NCBI GenBank assembly: GCA_023091735.1
Contig: JALKBU010000405.1
Span: 1 to 42,513 of the forward strand
Direction: 5' to 3'
Length of the DNA stretch: 42,513 nt
Origin: Trichomonas tenax
Lineage: Eukaryota > Parabasalia > Trichomonadida > Trichomonadidae
Shown piece by piece: positions 30,912-40,339 of this stretch. Numbering within the stretch: the stretch's first letter is position 1; each line of letters begins with the position of its first letter. Under the pieces are notes generated by a model. The model did not search any database and was not told the DNA's origin. It saw only the letters and a list, made by a program, of their open reading frames with translations. The translations under genes and the position numbers were made by a program.

Positions 30912-32822
30912 TTATTGAAGAAGTGCAATATTGATTCTCGCAATCTGAGATTTAACTGATTCACCTTTTTCTATCAAAAACGTCAATGCTTTTCCTTCTA
31001 TAGCTTTGAGAGAAGGAGCTCCTGGTTCATTTGATAGCACTGAAATAGCCATAGACCATATTTCTTTGTTCCATCTCTTAGGCATTTCTTTGTTATTTGG
31101 ATTCTTATTTGAAATACTCAGGAATATTTCTAAAGCTTTCTTCCTCTCATTTTCATCTCTGCCATTCGATATTCCATCGCATTTTGTCAAACAAACACCG
31201 CATTCCAGCCATTCTTCTCTATCATCAAATGCACGGAGTTCATTATTAGGAAGTCTATACATGAAACTGTCAACACTTAAATCGCCATGATGCGCATTTG
31301 CACTTTCAAGAGCAAACAAAATTCGAGACAAATGAAGCAAAAAGAATAAAGCAACGCATTGGTCAACTTTCTTTGAACAGATAACATCGATAACAATTGA
31401 GAGAGGGAATTGAAGGAAAGGAACAAGATAATATGTTTCATATCTTGGTTCTGGAATTGAAAATAGTTCTTTGTGTTCAATTTCACGCAATATTTTGTTA
31501 ACTTGACAGATTTTAACAAAGTACTTTCTGCCTTCTTCAGATTCACAAAGATATGATCTACTTGCGATTTGTTTCTTTACTTCTAATTGCAGACCATCAG
31601 CATCAATCTTCTCGCCAGTATAGAAACTATTTTTCATCACTTTAACTGGGCTTCCTTGTATTTTAACTCTGCTTGGTGACATTATCGTTCCTTTGCTATC
31701 GCCTCTCTTAAGAATGCCTTTTGTAGTTGATGAACTTGCTGAAGGAGATGATATTGGAGCAAGAGGACGACGCTTTTCAGGCTTCGGATCATCGTCATCA
31801 TCTGTTGGGAATATTCGTGAAGGTCTTTGTTTCACGCTTTGTATGAATTGTTCATTATTTAATCTTTCTGATGACTTTTCGTTTTCATCGTCAGGAGATA
31901 TTTCATATGCAATGAATGAAGACTTGATTATAGATAATGGTTTTCTTTCTCCTAAAGCGCTTTCTCCGCTGCTGATCGATTTGTTTCCTTTTGTTCGACT
32001 TGGCAACTTTATGACGCTTTCGTTCTGTTTTGGCTCTGTGCGTGGTGATAGCGACCTTAGAGGAACTCTTGGCTGCGCTTTCATCTCTTTTTCTTTCCTT
32101 AAACGCACGAAATCAATGCCAATATCTGATAATCGTGCTTCAAAGAAACTTCTTGTTGTGCCATCTGTAGATAACAGTAAATTTGCATCATATGCAGGTT
32201 TTTCTGTTCTAATTATTGAGAAAGAATTATCAATTGTTTTATTGTGATCTGAAATTCCAACTAATCCTAACACATCAATTTCTGGGTCAATGTGACGTCC
32301 ATTTCTTGTAGTTATAAGTTTTCCTGCTCTCCAAGAATATTGAATTTGATTTAACATGCCTAAATCTAATTTAACAACCTGAGAGAGTCTTTTATTCATT
32401 CTTGTAATGAATTTACTGTATTGATCCTTGAGAAATGGAGCTTCAATGTGATTATCGAAAGCTTTTTGATAAATATAGAAAACGATGATGTAATTTTGAG
32501 TTCTTTCATAAGTCAGAGCACAGGAGGCGATCCAAAGAGGATTCTGTGATCCTATTTGTAAATCATTTGTGAAATTTTCGATAATTTGATTTGCATCGTT
32601 ATCATTCATTTTCTCTGTACACACGAGTATTTCTATTATGAGTTGATGGTTATTTGCATCTTTTGGGTTGCTTTTTAAATATTCCTCAATATTTTGCTGA
32701 TAATTTAACAATTTCTGGAAAATTTTGAATGAATCTGATGTAGAAATGTTTTTCAGATCATTCACCAAATCAGAAAGTGTCAAATCATTGATAACAGTCA
32801 AAGGTTTCCGCTTTCCTAACAT
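30912..32822 (-). CDS. BUB1/Mad3-like spindle checkpoint protein
   Basis: 636 residues from the ATG at 32822 (the open frame extends 36 bases further but has no earlier ATG). The N-terminal part (about 50-165) has helical repeats with WIASCALTYERTQNYIIVFYIYQKAFDNHIEAPFLKDQYSKF, the style of the Mad3/BUB1 TPR domain. The middle is low-complexity with repeated basic/proline motifs (GKRKPL, GERKPL, EKRRPL). The C-terminal third is kinase-like, with HHGDLSVDSFM (His512-Gly-Asp514) in place of HRD as in BUB1 (HGDxxxDN), but I see no clear glycine loop and no DFG, so it may be a pseudokinase. Such proteins bind kinetochores and delay anaphase. An Inr (TCACATT, 32864-32870) lies 46 bases upstream. 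Confidence 0.65.
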   Translation of the reverse strand: MLGKRKPLTVINDLTLSDLVNDLKNISTSDSFKIFQKLLNYQQNIEEYLKSNPKDANNHQLIIEILVCTEKMNDNDANQIIENFTNDLQIGSQNPLWIASCALTYERTQNYIIVFYIYQKAFDNHIEAPFLKDQYSKFITRMNKRLSQVVKLDLGMLNQIQYSWRAGKLITTRNGRHIDPEIDVLGLVGISDHNKTIDNSFSIIRTEKPAYDANLLLSTDGTTRSFFEARLSDIGIDFVRLRKEKEMKAQPRVPLRSLSPRTEPKQNESVIKLPSRTKGNKSISSGESALGERKPLSIIKSSFIAYEISPDDENEKSSERLNNEQFIQSVKQRPSRIFPTDDDDDPKPEKRRPLAPISSPSASSSTTKGILKRGDSKGTIMSPSRVKIQGSPVKVMKNSFYTGEKIDADGLQLEVKKQIASRSYLCESEEGRKYFVKICQVNKILREIEHKELFSIPEPRYETYYLVPFLQFPLSIVIDVICSKKVDQCVALFFLLHLSRILFALESANAHHGDLSVDSFMYRLPNNELRAFDDREEWLECGVCLTKCDGISNGRDENERKKALEIFLSISNKNPNNKEMPKRWNKEIWSMAISVLSNEPGAPSLKAIEGKALTFLIEKGESVKSQIARINIALLQ

Positions 32823-32863
32823 TGATAAAAAATGCCGTTTAAAATTTATCTTCTCCAATTTTT

Positions 32864-32870
32864 AATGTGA
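32864..32870 (-). promoter_or_regulatory. Inr-like site of the BUB1-like gene
   Basis: TCACATT on the minus strand, putative +1 A at 32868. The leader to the ATG would be 46 bases, longer than usual here, so this is less certain than the other initiators. Confidence 0.4.
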
Positions 32871-32879
32871 TTTGATCTC

Positions 32880-33300
32880 TAAAACACTCATAAATGGACT
32901 TTTTGAGACCAGAAATGATCAAATGATCAATTGAAATTGAAGATTTATCAAATGAATTTGAAAATTAGCAAAATAACTTCTATTTTCGAATGATTATAAA
33001 GATAATGACGAATAAAGGCGGTGCAAAATGATTGAATGACCAAATAAAAGTTTAAATTTTTTTTTTTAATATATCAATATTCATGTAATATGAATAATCA
33101 AAACATTAATTAGCTAATCATATTCCTCAAAGTATATTGATCCAGAATGAGATATCAAATTTATCAATTTAATTTACGAATAAAATCAAAAATGATTAGA
33201 TGCGAAATTGGGAAAATTCATATATACTCACAATATCTATACAGATGTGGATTGTTCCAATTTTCATTAATTATCAAATTATATTGTAAAGATAAGGATA
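32880..33300. other. AT-rich spacer
   Basis: This lies between the BUB1-like and TBC genes. No coding signal was seen. Confidence 0.5.
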
Positions 33301-33308
33301 GAAACAAT

Positions 33309-34301
33309 TTATAAATCAAGCATTCTCAGCCCAATTGTGCCTAGAATAGCTAAAGCGGAAAGAATGCTTGTCAGCAATCTAGAGTTTGTCTTTTCATCGG
33401 ACAAATGCTTTTCATAGACATTATAAGGAAGCAATTGCGCTTGTGGAAAAGTAGGGAATGGAAATGGATACTCAACGCGTGGATTCAGGAATGTCACCTT
33501 CTTTGAAATAGTAAGTTTTGGATCGCTGTTTAAAACGACAACAGGTGGATATTTCTTGAATAAATCAATGGCAATTTCGAAACATTTCAAAGGATCGATT
33601 CCACTGGTAATATCGCTAGCAGCCATAAAAAGATCATCGTAATCGTGTTTTTTGAGGAATAGAGATTTTTTTTCAAGTGTGTACGCGACTATTAAATAAA
33701 CAGGCATGATTGGATGTGACATCACAAAAAAATCGAGATATTTTAATGCAGTTTCGAGAGACGGTGATTCCTGAGTGAACCAACATAGTATATAAGGTGC
33801 AGAGAACGAACAATCAAACTCGTTATCATCAAAATGCTTCCAAAGCTCTTTATCAGCAAGTTTGATTATAGACATCGCCATACTCACAATAGAGGACAGC
33901 CCAACTAAGTCAGATTGAAAGAAAGGCAAAAGCGGCCCAAGCGCTAATCTTTCGATGATCAGCATCGCGAGAGGTTCACGCGCAAATGTCAATATTATAG
34001 ACACTATGTGGTGAAAACCTTGATAATAGTGTAATAATTTGTGTCTTTCGAGTACTGACATTGTGATGTTCAATAATTGCTGTCTGCGACGAGTTTTGAA
34101 GTTTGCATCGGCGATATGTATGAAACTGCGATTGACGTCTTTTTCTACTTGCGTAAAATCAGGATGTTCGAAAGATGGAGCAATTGTTGGCGTGAAAGAT
34201 GTTGGAATATCAAGAATCTCCTTCCAGAGAGCTCGCCGATTCTTGTTTTCGACTTTGCCGCCCTGAAAAAACTCTTTAAAATAATCTTTTTCTTCACTCA
34301 T
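33309..34301 (-). CDS. TBC-domain Rab GTPase-activating protein, TBC1D20/Gyp8-like
   Basis: 330 residues. TBC proteins supply an arginine and a glutamine finger to speed GTP hydrolysis by Rabs. Both are here: VEKDVNRSF (IxxDxxR motif, Arg58) and HYYQGFHHIV (YxQ motif, Gln94). The helical TBC core runs to about residue 210. The last 22 residues (LLTSILSALAILGTIGLRMLDL) are a C-terminal membrane tail. TBC core plus tail anchor and the phrases YYQGFHxIVS and FxAPYxLCWF point to the TBC1D20/Gyp8 branch, ER/Golgi-located GAPs for Rab1. ATG at 34301; no classical Inr. An inverted TTTAAGGGG/CCCCTAAA pair lies 15-45 bases upstream. Confidence 0.88.
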   Translation of the reverse strand: MSEEKDYFKEFFQGGKVENKNRRALWKEILDIPTSFTPTIAPSFEHPDFTQVEKDVNRSFIHIADANFKTRRRQQLLNITMSVLERHKLLHYYQGFHHIVSIILTFAREPLAMLIIERLALGPLLPFFQSDLVGLSSIVSMAMSIIKLADKELWKHFDDNEFDCSFSAPYILCWFTQESPSLETALKYLDFFVMSHPIMPVYLIVAYTLEKKSLFLKKHDYDDLFMAASDITSGIDPLKCFEIAIDLFKKYPPVVVLNSDPKLTISKKVTFLNPRVEYPFPFPTFPQAQLLPYNVYEKHLSDEKTNSRLLTSILSALAILGTIGLRMLDL

Positions 34302-34309
34302 ATAAAAAA

Positions 34310-34645
34310 TATATTTAAGGGGTTATCACCTCGTACCCCTAAATTTATTATTGCAGGGAGTGACACTATTCAATTTAGTACATCAAAAATTTCATTGTTT
34401 CATATTTGATCTTTTGTATTGCAATCAAAGCTTTGATTTGATAATTTAGTCATGAAATGACAAAAATTGATGATGGATGAATTTTGAAGTAGATTTTCAA
34501 GATGAAGTGGTGAATAATTCATATAAGAAAAGTACTATCAATAATACATCGAACATTCCAAGCTTTCTTTTGTTATATGAGGAAGTCATCTCTTTTAATC
34601 TCGTCAAATCTTATGACTAAAGAAAGCTTAGAAGATACATATATA
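34310..34645. other. AT-rich spacer
   Basis: This holds the TBC gene's presumed promoter (GGGG/CCCC inverted pair near 34318-34345). No gene was seen. Confidence 0.5.
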
Positions 34646-34650
34646 ATTGC

Positions 34651-34848
34651 TCAAACCGAGAGACTTTGAAGTTCATTCTCCCTTTTTGAATATAACTTGA
34701 TATCATTATCAGTTATAATATTCTCGAGGGCTTCAATTCTTGCATCAAGATTCAAAAATGCATTTTGGAGAATCTCTACACTCTTTACGAGAGCTTCAAA
34801 TCTCTCTATTGGTACATTTACTGGATTGGGTGTTGTTACGTTCTTCAT
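34651..34848 (-). CDS. Small coiled-coil protein (possibly HSBP1-like)
   Basis: 65 residues. The central helix (ERFEALVKSVEILQNAFLNLDARIEALENII) has regular hydrophobic spacing and would form a coiled coil. Length and the ...LDARIEALE... pattern recall heat-shock-factor-binding protein 1 or other tiny coiled-coil subunits, but the match is weak. It is likely a real gene because an Inr (TCATTTT, 34854-34860, +1 A at 34858) lies ten bases before the ATG, exactly as in the strong genes of the window. Confidence 0.6.
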   Translation of the reverse strand: MKNVTTPNPVNVPIERFEALVKSVEILQNAFLNLDARIEALENIITDNDIKLYSKRENELQSLSV

Positions 34849-34853
34849 TGAGA

Positions 34854-34860
34854 AAAATGA
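34854..34860 (-). promoter_or_regulatory. Inr of the small coiled-coil gene
   Basis: TCATTTT on the minus strand, ten bases from its +1 A to the ATG at 34848. It supports a gene that would be dismissed on length alone. Confidence 0.6.
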
Positions 34861-34869
34861 AATGAATAA

Positions 34870-35300
34870 AAATTAAAAAAAAAGTTGATGTGTTCTTTCA
34901 TTGGAAAATTTATTTGAATTAGAAATCTATCAACCATTTTTGATAGCTGGTCTGAAGTCAATAAATGATGGATATTATATTGATAAATTTTGACATGTGA
35001 AATTTCCTGCAAAAAAAATGTATCGTAAAAAAGTATCCAGTTTTATTGATGCTTCACTATGTCTCCCATTTCTATAGATGATTAAAACACTGCTTCACTA
35101 TTTGAGTTAAGAGACTGAACAATAATAAATTTCGATGCGAAAAACATTTTCGCACTGGATCAAATACTGTTATTATCGTTTCATCTTTCTATAGAACATA
35201 TTAGCAATATATAGAAGTATAGTTCTGTGTATATTTCAAATTTCTAAGTCACTACTGTTTCAAGTTATGACGTCGACAAAAAGTTGATTATTTTTCATTT
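34870..35300. other. AT-rich spacer
   Basis: This is the divergent promoter region between the small coiled-coil gene (-) and the UBX-like gene (+). Nothing else was recognised. Confidence 0.5.
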
Positions 35301-35308
35301 TATATAAA

Positions 35309-35359
35309 TATGTCATGTAAATATTTTATATGTCATGTAAATATTTTATATGTCATAAT
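35309..35359 (+). promoter_or_regulatory. UBX-like gene promoter: 20-bp tandem repeat and Inr
   Basis: ATGTCATGTAAATATTTTAT is repeated twice, with the start of a third copy that becomes TCATAAT (35353-35359), an Inr-like site with +1 A at 35355, nine bases before the ATG at 35364. Each repeat contains TGTCATGTAAA, close to the element before the PMT and RGP1-like genes. Confidence 0.5.
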
Positions 35360-35363
35360 TTTG

Positions 35364-36008
35364 ATGTCATCAAGAAAACAGTGGACAAAGCATTTTCTTG
35401 CGATGGGAATAGACGAAGATCAAATGATGGCAATGGGTGAGACGGAATTTCAAAACATGAAAGATTATATCGATTTAAATGATATTCAACCACAAGATGA
35501 CGATGAAGAAGTAGATCAACAACTTCTTCTCAAAATGATTATGGAAAAGAAGAAATCTCAGCTACAAAACCAGCAAAAATCTAAAGGAAGAACAATATTA
35601 ACTGAACAAGAGTCAGAAGACCTTCAAATTAAGCGTCAACAGGATATAGAGTTTATGAAAGAGGTTGAAAAGCAACTAAAACTTCAAGCTGATACGAAAT
35701 TAGAAAATGATGAAACTAAAGAAGAACAAAACGCAGAAAAAATCAATCCAGAGTTTGAACTACAACCAGAACCAGAGATTGGAATAGCAATTATAATCAG
35801 AATGTTTAACACAAGAATTATGAGGAAATTCAACCCATCAAAGGATGGATCACAAGTTAAACTCTGGGTAACACTTGAGCTGATTAAATTTAGTCAAGTA
35901 AAACCATTCGATTTATTACTCCCAACAGGAGCTGTTTTTGATCCGAATCTAACACTTGCTGAACAAGGATTAACTGCTAACACCATTCTCAACTTATCCC
36001 AGAATTAG
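35364..36008 (+). CDS. UBX-domain-like protein
   Basis: 214 residues from the ATG at 35364. The frame is open 54 bases further up, but that part is the promoter repeat and would place the start before the Inr. An acidic, charged, partly coiled-coil middle (about 20-135) precedes a ubiquitin-like C-terminal domain (about 139-214: IGIAIIIRMFNTRIMRKFNPSKDG...LLLPTGAVFDPNLTLAEQGL...). UBX proteins are adaptors of the AAA ATPase p97/Cdc48. The FPR loop that inserts into p97 is not visible: LLPTGAVF stands where (T)FPRxxF would be. So p97 binding is doubtful and it may be another ubiquitin-fold adaptor. Confidence 0.65.
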   Translation: MSSRKQWTKHFLAMGIDEDQMMAMGETEFQNMKDYIDLNDIQPQDDDEEVDQQLLLKMIMEKKKSQLQNQQKSKGRTILTEQESEDLQIKRQQDIEFMKEVEKQLKLQADTKLENDETKEEQNAEKINPEFELQPEPEIGIAIIIRMFNTRIMRKFNPSKDGSQVKLWVTLELIKFSQVKPFDLLLPTGAVFDPNLTLAEQGLTANTILNLSQN

Positions 36009-36009
36009 A

Positions 36010-36580
36010 AAAAGTACTCTTTAAGAGCTCGTTTTAGAATCCTGAAGTAGTTGATTTTTTTTTTATTTTTTTCTTGATGTTGCACTACTCTGATCAATAT
36101 CATCAATATATTGTTTGTAAGCACTTTTATTTAGACCTATAAATTATTGTTAAAACTACAATTATCATATCCTTTTTCCAATAGTTTTGCTGCATGTTTC
36201 AATCCATCGAAAATGCATTGAAGATATGGGATGCTTATCATCAATATAAACCAGCAAAAAATGTTCATGTCTGGAAGAAAAGGTGATTACCATATGCTCC
36301 AAAGCCCCATACTACACCTGTTGCCTTGAGGGCGAAGATTCTATAAGAAAGATTTTGAATGAGTATTGAATTCGTTTTTTGCATCAAATGAAATAATTAT
36401 TGCTGTTTCTTTTTGGCAGCAAAATGAAGTAGTGTTCTTCTATTTCTCTTTGATTCCTCATTGTTAGCTGCTTTATCATAGATATGAATAAGGCATTGTT
36501 ATTTCAGAGCCTAACTTTGAAGCAGATTTATAAATTTATAAATTTTAAAATTATCAAAGGGGCTGACACCATATGACATG
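36010..36580. other. Spacer with possible gene scraps
   Basis: Around 36180-36340 the composition is less AT-rich. The minus strand reads RIFALKATGVVWGFGAYGNHLFF, faintly like an RCC1 repeat, before a stop; the plus strand has a 30-codon ATG frame. Neither is long enough to call a gene. Confidence 0.3.
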
Positions 36581-36581
36581 T

Positions 36582-36594
36582 AAAGTATAATTTT
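36582..36594 (+). promoter_or_regulatory. Candidate RGP1-like gene promoter element
   Basis: TGACATGTAAAGT lies about 12-25 bases before the ATG at 36607. It is the exact reverse complement of ACTTTACATGTCA before the PMT gene. No TCAYWTY initiator is seen here either; both genes have a TGTCAAA close to the ATG. Confidence 0.45.
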
Positions 36595-36606
36595 GTCAAA
36601 AATAAA

Positions 36607-37572
36607 ATGAGAGTTTCGATTTTACCAGAGTGTCCTTCGATATTTCTTGGACAGGACTTCATGGTCCAAATATCAATAGCTGAGGCCCCGACAAGTATCA
36701 AATGGATTTCTGCCCAAATAACAGGAAAAGTCCAAACATCTAAGTCTTCTGTTGAACCAGCGCTTCTCGCACTTGTTCATCGCGCTCTGGGAGCTCCCCA
36801 GCAAGCACCGTTCTTCGGTCATGTCATGAGTGGCTCTAGATTAATAGATTCAAATATTAAAACACCGAAAACTTACTGTTTATCCATAAAAGCCGAAGGA
36901 ATCCCTCCATCATATGATGGAGAAGCCGTTGATATATCTTACGAACTCAGAATTGTTTCGCAAATTGGAAACCAAATTTCACCTCCAACAATTATTCCAA
37001 TTAGATTCATTTCTGCATATAAAACAAACTGCATACTCCAAAACACTCAAGCAACAGCTCAGTTCTCATTAAATTCGACGGAATCATCTTCAATTCCTTC
37101 ACCAATCGCTTTGTTATCACCATTTCCTAAAGTTAACGATAAAACTATAGAAATGTTTAGTATCAAACAAGGAAATTCACTCGTTGCTTCACTTAAATTA
37201 GCGTTATCTGCTAAATCTGGCGGAGATTTCTCAGGAATAGTTGATATGAAAGATGCTGCATCTGGAGTTACATCCGTTGATATTAAAATTGTTCGCGTCG
37301 AGAAGTTTTCTAATGGTGTTGTTGAACAATCTACAATCGTCAATGAAAAACTGGGATTAGAAAAGATTATCATGCGCAAGTTCTCATTGCCTATTCCATT
37401 TAATACTCCTGCAGATTTTACAACAGATTTATTCGATCTTTCATATACTGTTGAATTTCTCTTCAACAGTCCTAATGGAGCATGGAAATGGAGCTCTCCT
37501 TTGCAGATCCTTCCACCTGTGATCTCATTGTCAATGCCAAGACAGACAATTGAGCAAATATCACTTGTTTAA
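36607..37572 (+). CDS. RGP1-like subunit of the Rab6 exchange factor
   Basis: 321 residues. RGP1 (with RIC1) activates Rab6/Ypt6 at the Golgi for retrograde traffic and has an arrestin-like double beta-sandwich. Here the family's hallmark IPPSYDGEAVDISYELRI (about 99-116) is followed by a second beta-rich domain. The N-terminal strand set (FLGQDFMVQISI, SIKWISAQITGKV) fits the first arrestin lobe. It is somewhat shorter than animal RGP1 (about 390). A RIC1 partner is not in this window. The first ATG is used; the frame is intact. Moderately sure of the family, because arrestin-like proteins share the fold. Confidence 0.75.
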   Translation: MRVSILPECPSIFLGQDFMVQISIAEAPTSIKWISAQITGKVQTSKSSVEPALLALVHRALGAPQQAPFFGHVMSGSRLIDSNIKTPKTYCLSIKAEGIPPSYDGEAVDISYELRIVSQIGNQISPPTIIPIRFISAYKTNCILQNTQATAQFSLNSTESSSIPSPIALLSPFPKVNDKTIEMFSIKQGNSLVASLKLALSAKSGGDFSGIVDMKDAASGVTSVDIKIVRVEKFSNGVVEQSTIVNEKLGLEKIIMRKFSLPIPFNTPADFTTDLFDLSYTVEFLFNSPNGAWKWSSPLQILPPVISLSMPRQTIEQISLV

Positions 37573-37699
37573 CTGAATATTATGTTTTTTTGTATTGTAT
37601 TTAATAAATTGATTCATGAATAAATATTTATAATTGTAATTGTCATTTCCTCGGTTTTGGATAATATGTTATTGATGTTCCATTAAGAAATGAAGATCT

Positions 37700-40300
37700 T
37701 TGAAAAAAATTTAGACTTCATTTTCAAACATGGTTCATTTGGTTTGCATTTTGATATATCGATTCCTTCGAAACGGTTTTATACCATATCATCAACAGAA
37801 TTCTTTTCATTTTGTTCTGTGACAGTTTTTTCTTCGGAGAAGAGATTTGTTCCTAAACTCAATTTATCACCTTTGATTATTACTCCTGATGCTAATTATG
37901 TAGGAAAGACATCAATTGATGTGTATATTCTATTTTTTCTGTTCTTAGCTGCGATTGTTGAGTTAATGAATACGTTGTAGATTCCAGGATAAAGATCTTT
38001 CTTAAATAGTTCTATTCTCATAGAATTATCACGATAAATATGATCGCCATGCAAAACAATAACAGTGTTCTCATACCATGACTGTTTTTTAGACCATTCA
38101 ATGAAATCACCAATTTGATTATCTAAGCATTTCAACGTTCTTTCGTGTGGATTATTTCCTTCTGGACAATATATGCATGGAAATACAGGCTCGTGAGTGT
38201 CTAATGTGATTGAATGAATGAAGAATGGTTTTCCTCTATAATAGGATAAGTTTATATACTTCTTTAGATGCTCAAATAAAACCAAGTCCTGAGTGAATGT
38301 TTTCCCATCCATTTCTTTAGAAGTGACAACAGTTTCATAGTTGTGAGAATGGAAAAAATCACCAATGTTCCAATCTGTGAAATAAGAATCAAATACAGCC
38401 TTTGTATTATAATTTGCTTTGAACAGAAGATCACCTAAACATGTGACTTTTGGATAATAAAATATTTTGTTATTATACATTTTCCAAGGTAATCCGCATG
38501 TCATCGAAAAATTTGCTGCGCACGTTGGTTTTGTTCTTCAAGTTGTACTGCGCCTCCAACACCTTCATTCTTGTTGAAAAAATGCACATTTTTAGGGTCT
38601 GTTGCGTAGTTGCATAGATTCTTTGATTCATAGTCTTCTGCGAGTTCTCCAATCTTTTTGGATAAATATATTGATTCGAATGATTCGAGACTTATCAATA
38701 TTATATTTCTTTTTTGATCTGGAATTTTCAGCAATTTTAATGATGGCTGAACATAAAAATCTTTGAATAAACCAGGTTCTGGCCTCGAATATGGCTTTAT
38801 GAACATATTATAAGCAATAACTAAAGCAGCAATATGAAAGAAAGTGATAATTCGAACATCAAACGAAAAGGGCTTGTCTACAATTGCTACGCAAAGTCGG
38901 CGAAACTCGTTTTTTATCTCACTGGATTAACTTTTTGCGAAGTTATTGAACCCCAATGTACAAAATACTGTTGTGCATGATATATTAAAGAATTAGCTAA
39001 CAAAGTCTATATTTCATTAAAATATTAGATATATCTTGCATTAAAAACATTGATTTGCCATGATGTGCTTAACTCATTATAATATATTATATCCCCATTG
39101 TATAGCATTTTTATAATGTAAAATAGGTTGTTATCGATGATAAATAGGTAAATCTAATCACAAATATGCTTTTTTAAGCTTTTTTTTTGAAAAAAAGTAT
39201 TCCAAATGTTCACACATAAGCTCTGTGTGTTATTCTCCCAAAAATAATGATGATTCTTTTCAATTTTTCTCGCTCTATTCTTCTCAATTTAATAAATTTG
39301 TCAAATTTAGCCGCAAAAAAAGAGTCATCGTTATTTTTGGGAGAATAACACACAGAGCTTATGTGTGAACATTTGGAATACTTTTTTTCAAAAAAAAGCT
39401 TAAAAAAGCATATTTGTGATTAGATTTACCTATTTATCATCGATAACAACCTATTTTACATTATAAAAATGCTATACAATGGGGATATAATATATTATAA
39501 TGAGTTAAGCACATCATGGCAAATCAATGTTTTTAATGCAAGATATATCTAATATTTTAATGAAATATAGACTTTGTTAGCTAATTCTTTAATATATCAT
39601 GCACAACAGTATTTTGTACATTGGGGTTCAATAACTTCGCAAAAAGTTAATCCAGTGAGATAAAAAACGAGTTTCACCGACTTTGCATATAAAAATTTAA
39701 TTGCCCAAACGAAAAGAGCTTTTTAAACGGATATATGAATATGTTGCTATTTCTGTACTTAAAGTATACATAAAATACTAACAATGAAGCTAAAATAGAT
39801 CGAAAAAAGTAATTTGTAAAATAATTTGGCACAATCGGAAGATTGTGTTGATAATCACCGCATTGAGACATAATTCCAATAAGTTCGTCATAATATACAT
39901 GTGCTGTTGATTAATAAACATTTTTAAAGAAAGAAAAAAAAATCCGAATGAAATGAAACATAATATTAGACATTCAACTGTATACATTTGGTAGATATTT
40001 ACGTTTATTATCATTTTTAGAATCATAACACCAATTTAAAAATGATTCAGCACAAATATTAATAAACATTCCAAATAAAATCGAAAATATCAAAATAACA
40101 ATGAAATGTGGTATAAATGAGCCATAGAAATCTTGGAATGATTTTAAATGAAAATATGTTTCGAACCAAAATTGGATCGAAATCATAATCAAGAGGCTCA
40201 TTTTAAGATCTTTGGCTTCATCTTTCCATAGAAATCTTCTCACTGCTAAGTGCGACAACAGTGAAATAACAAAAAAACGCAATAAAACAAAAGAATTCAT
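37700..40300 (-). pseudogene. LtaS-like membrane sulfatase-superfamily gene, split by a foldback element
   Basis: This is a paralog of the intact gene at 40340-42196, directly downstream of it on the same strand. The N-terminal membrane part starts at 40300, the catalytic part lies at 38806-37896, and homology continues past a nonsense TAA (near 37894) as KLSLGTNLF to about 37700. Breaks: frame changes near 39990 and 39850, the 836-bp foldback insertion at 38871-39706, a one-base deletion near 38545 and the nonsense codon. Removing the element and one copy of its target duplication restores the frame exactly at that point (PFKKLFSF then DVRIITF). Active-site blocks DTHEP and HGDH are still readable, so the death is fairly recent. 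Confidence 0.85.
38861..39716. mobile_element. Foldback (Mutator-like MITE) element, copy 2
   Basis: The element is 38871-39706 (836 bp), flanked by the exact 10-bp duplication AAACGAAAAG (38861-38870 and 39707-39716). Its arms of about 370 bp are near-perfect inverted copies, longer than in copy 1 because the centre is also palindromic (CACACAGAGCTTATGTGTG and its complement). Sequence is highly similar to 23671-24468 throughout the arms. It is non-coding and inserted in the sulfatase paralog. Confidence 0.9.
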
Positions 40301-40339
40301 TCATATAAAAACTGAAATGTCATTTGTCAACCTTATTTT

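Noticed and set aside
30912..32858. Upstream TTG start for the BUB1-like gene
   Set aside because: Eukaryotic genes here use ATG; the first in-frame ATG is at 32822. The same reasoning moved the starts of Myb gene 1 and the membrane-protein gene.
37690..37980. Plus-strand open frame of 96 codons
   Set aside because: It is antisense to the end of the dead LtaS-like gene, whose homology to the intact neighbour is clear.
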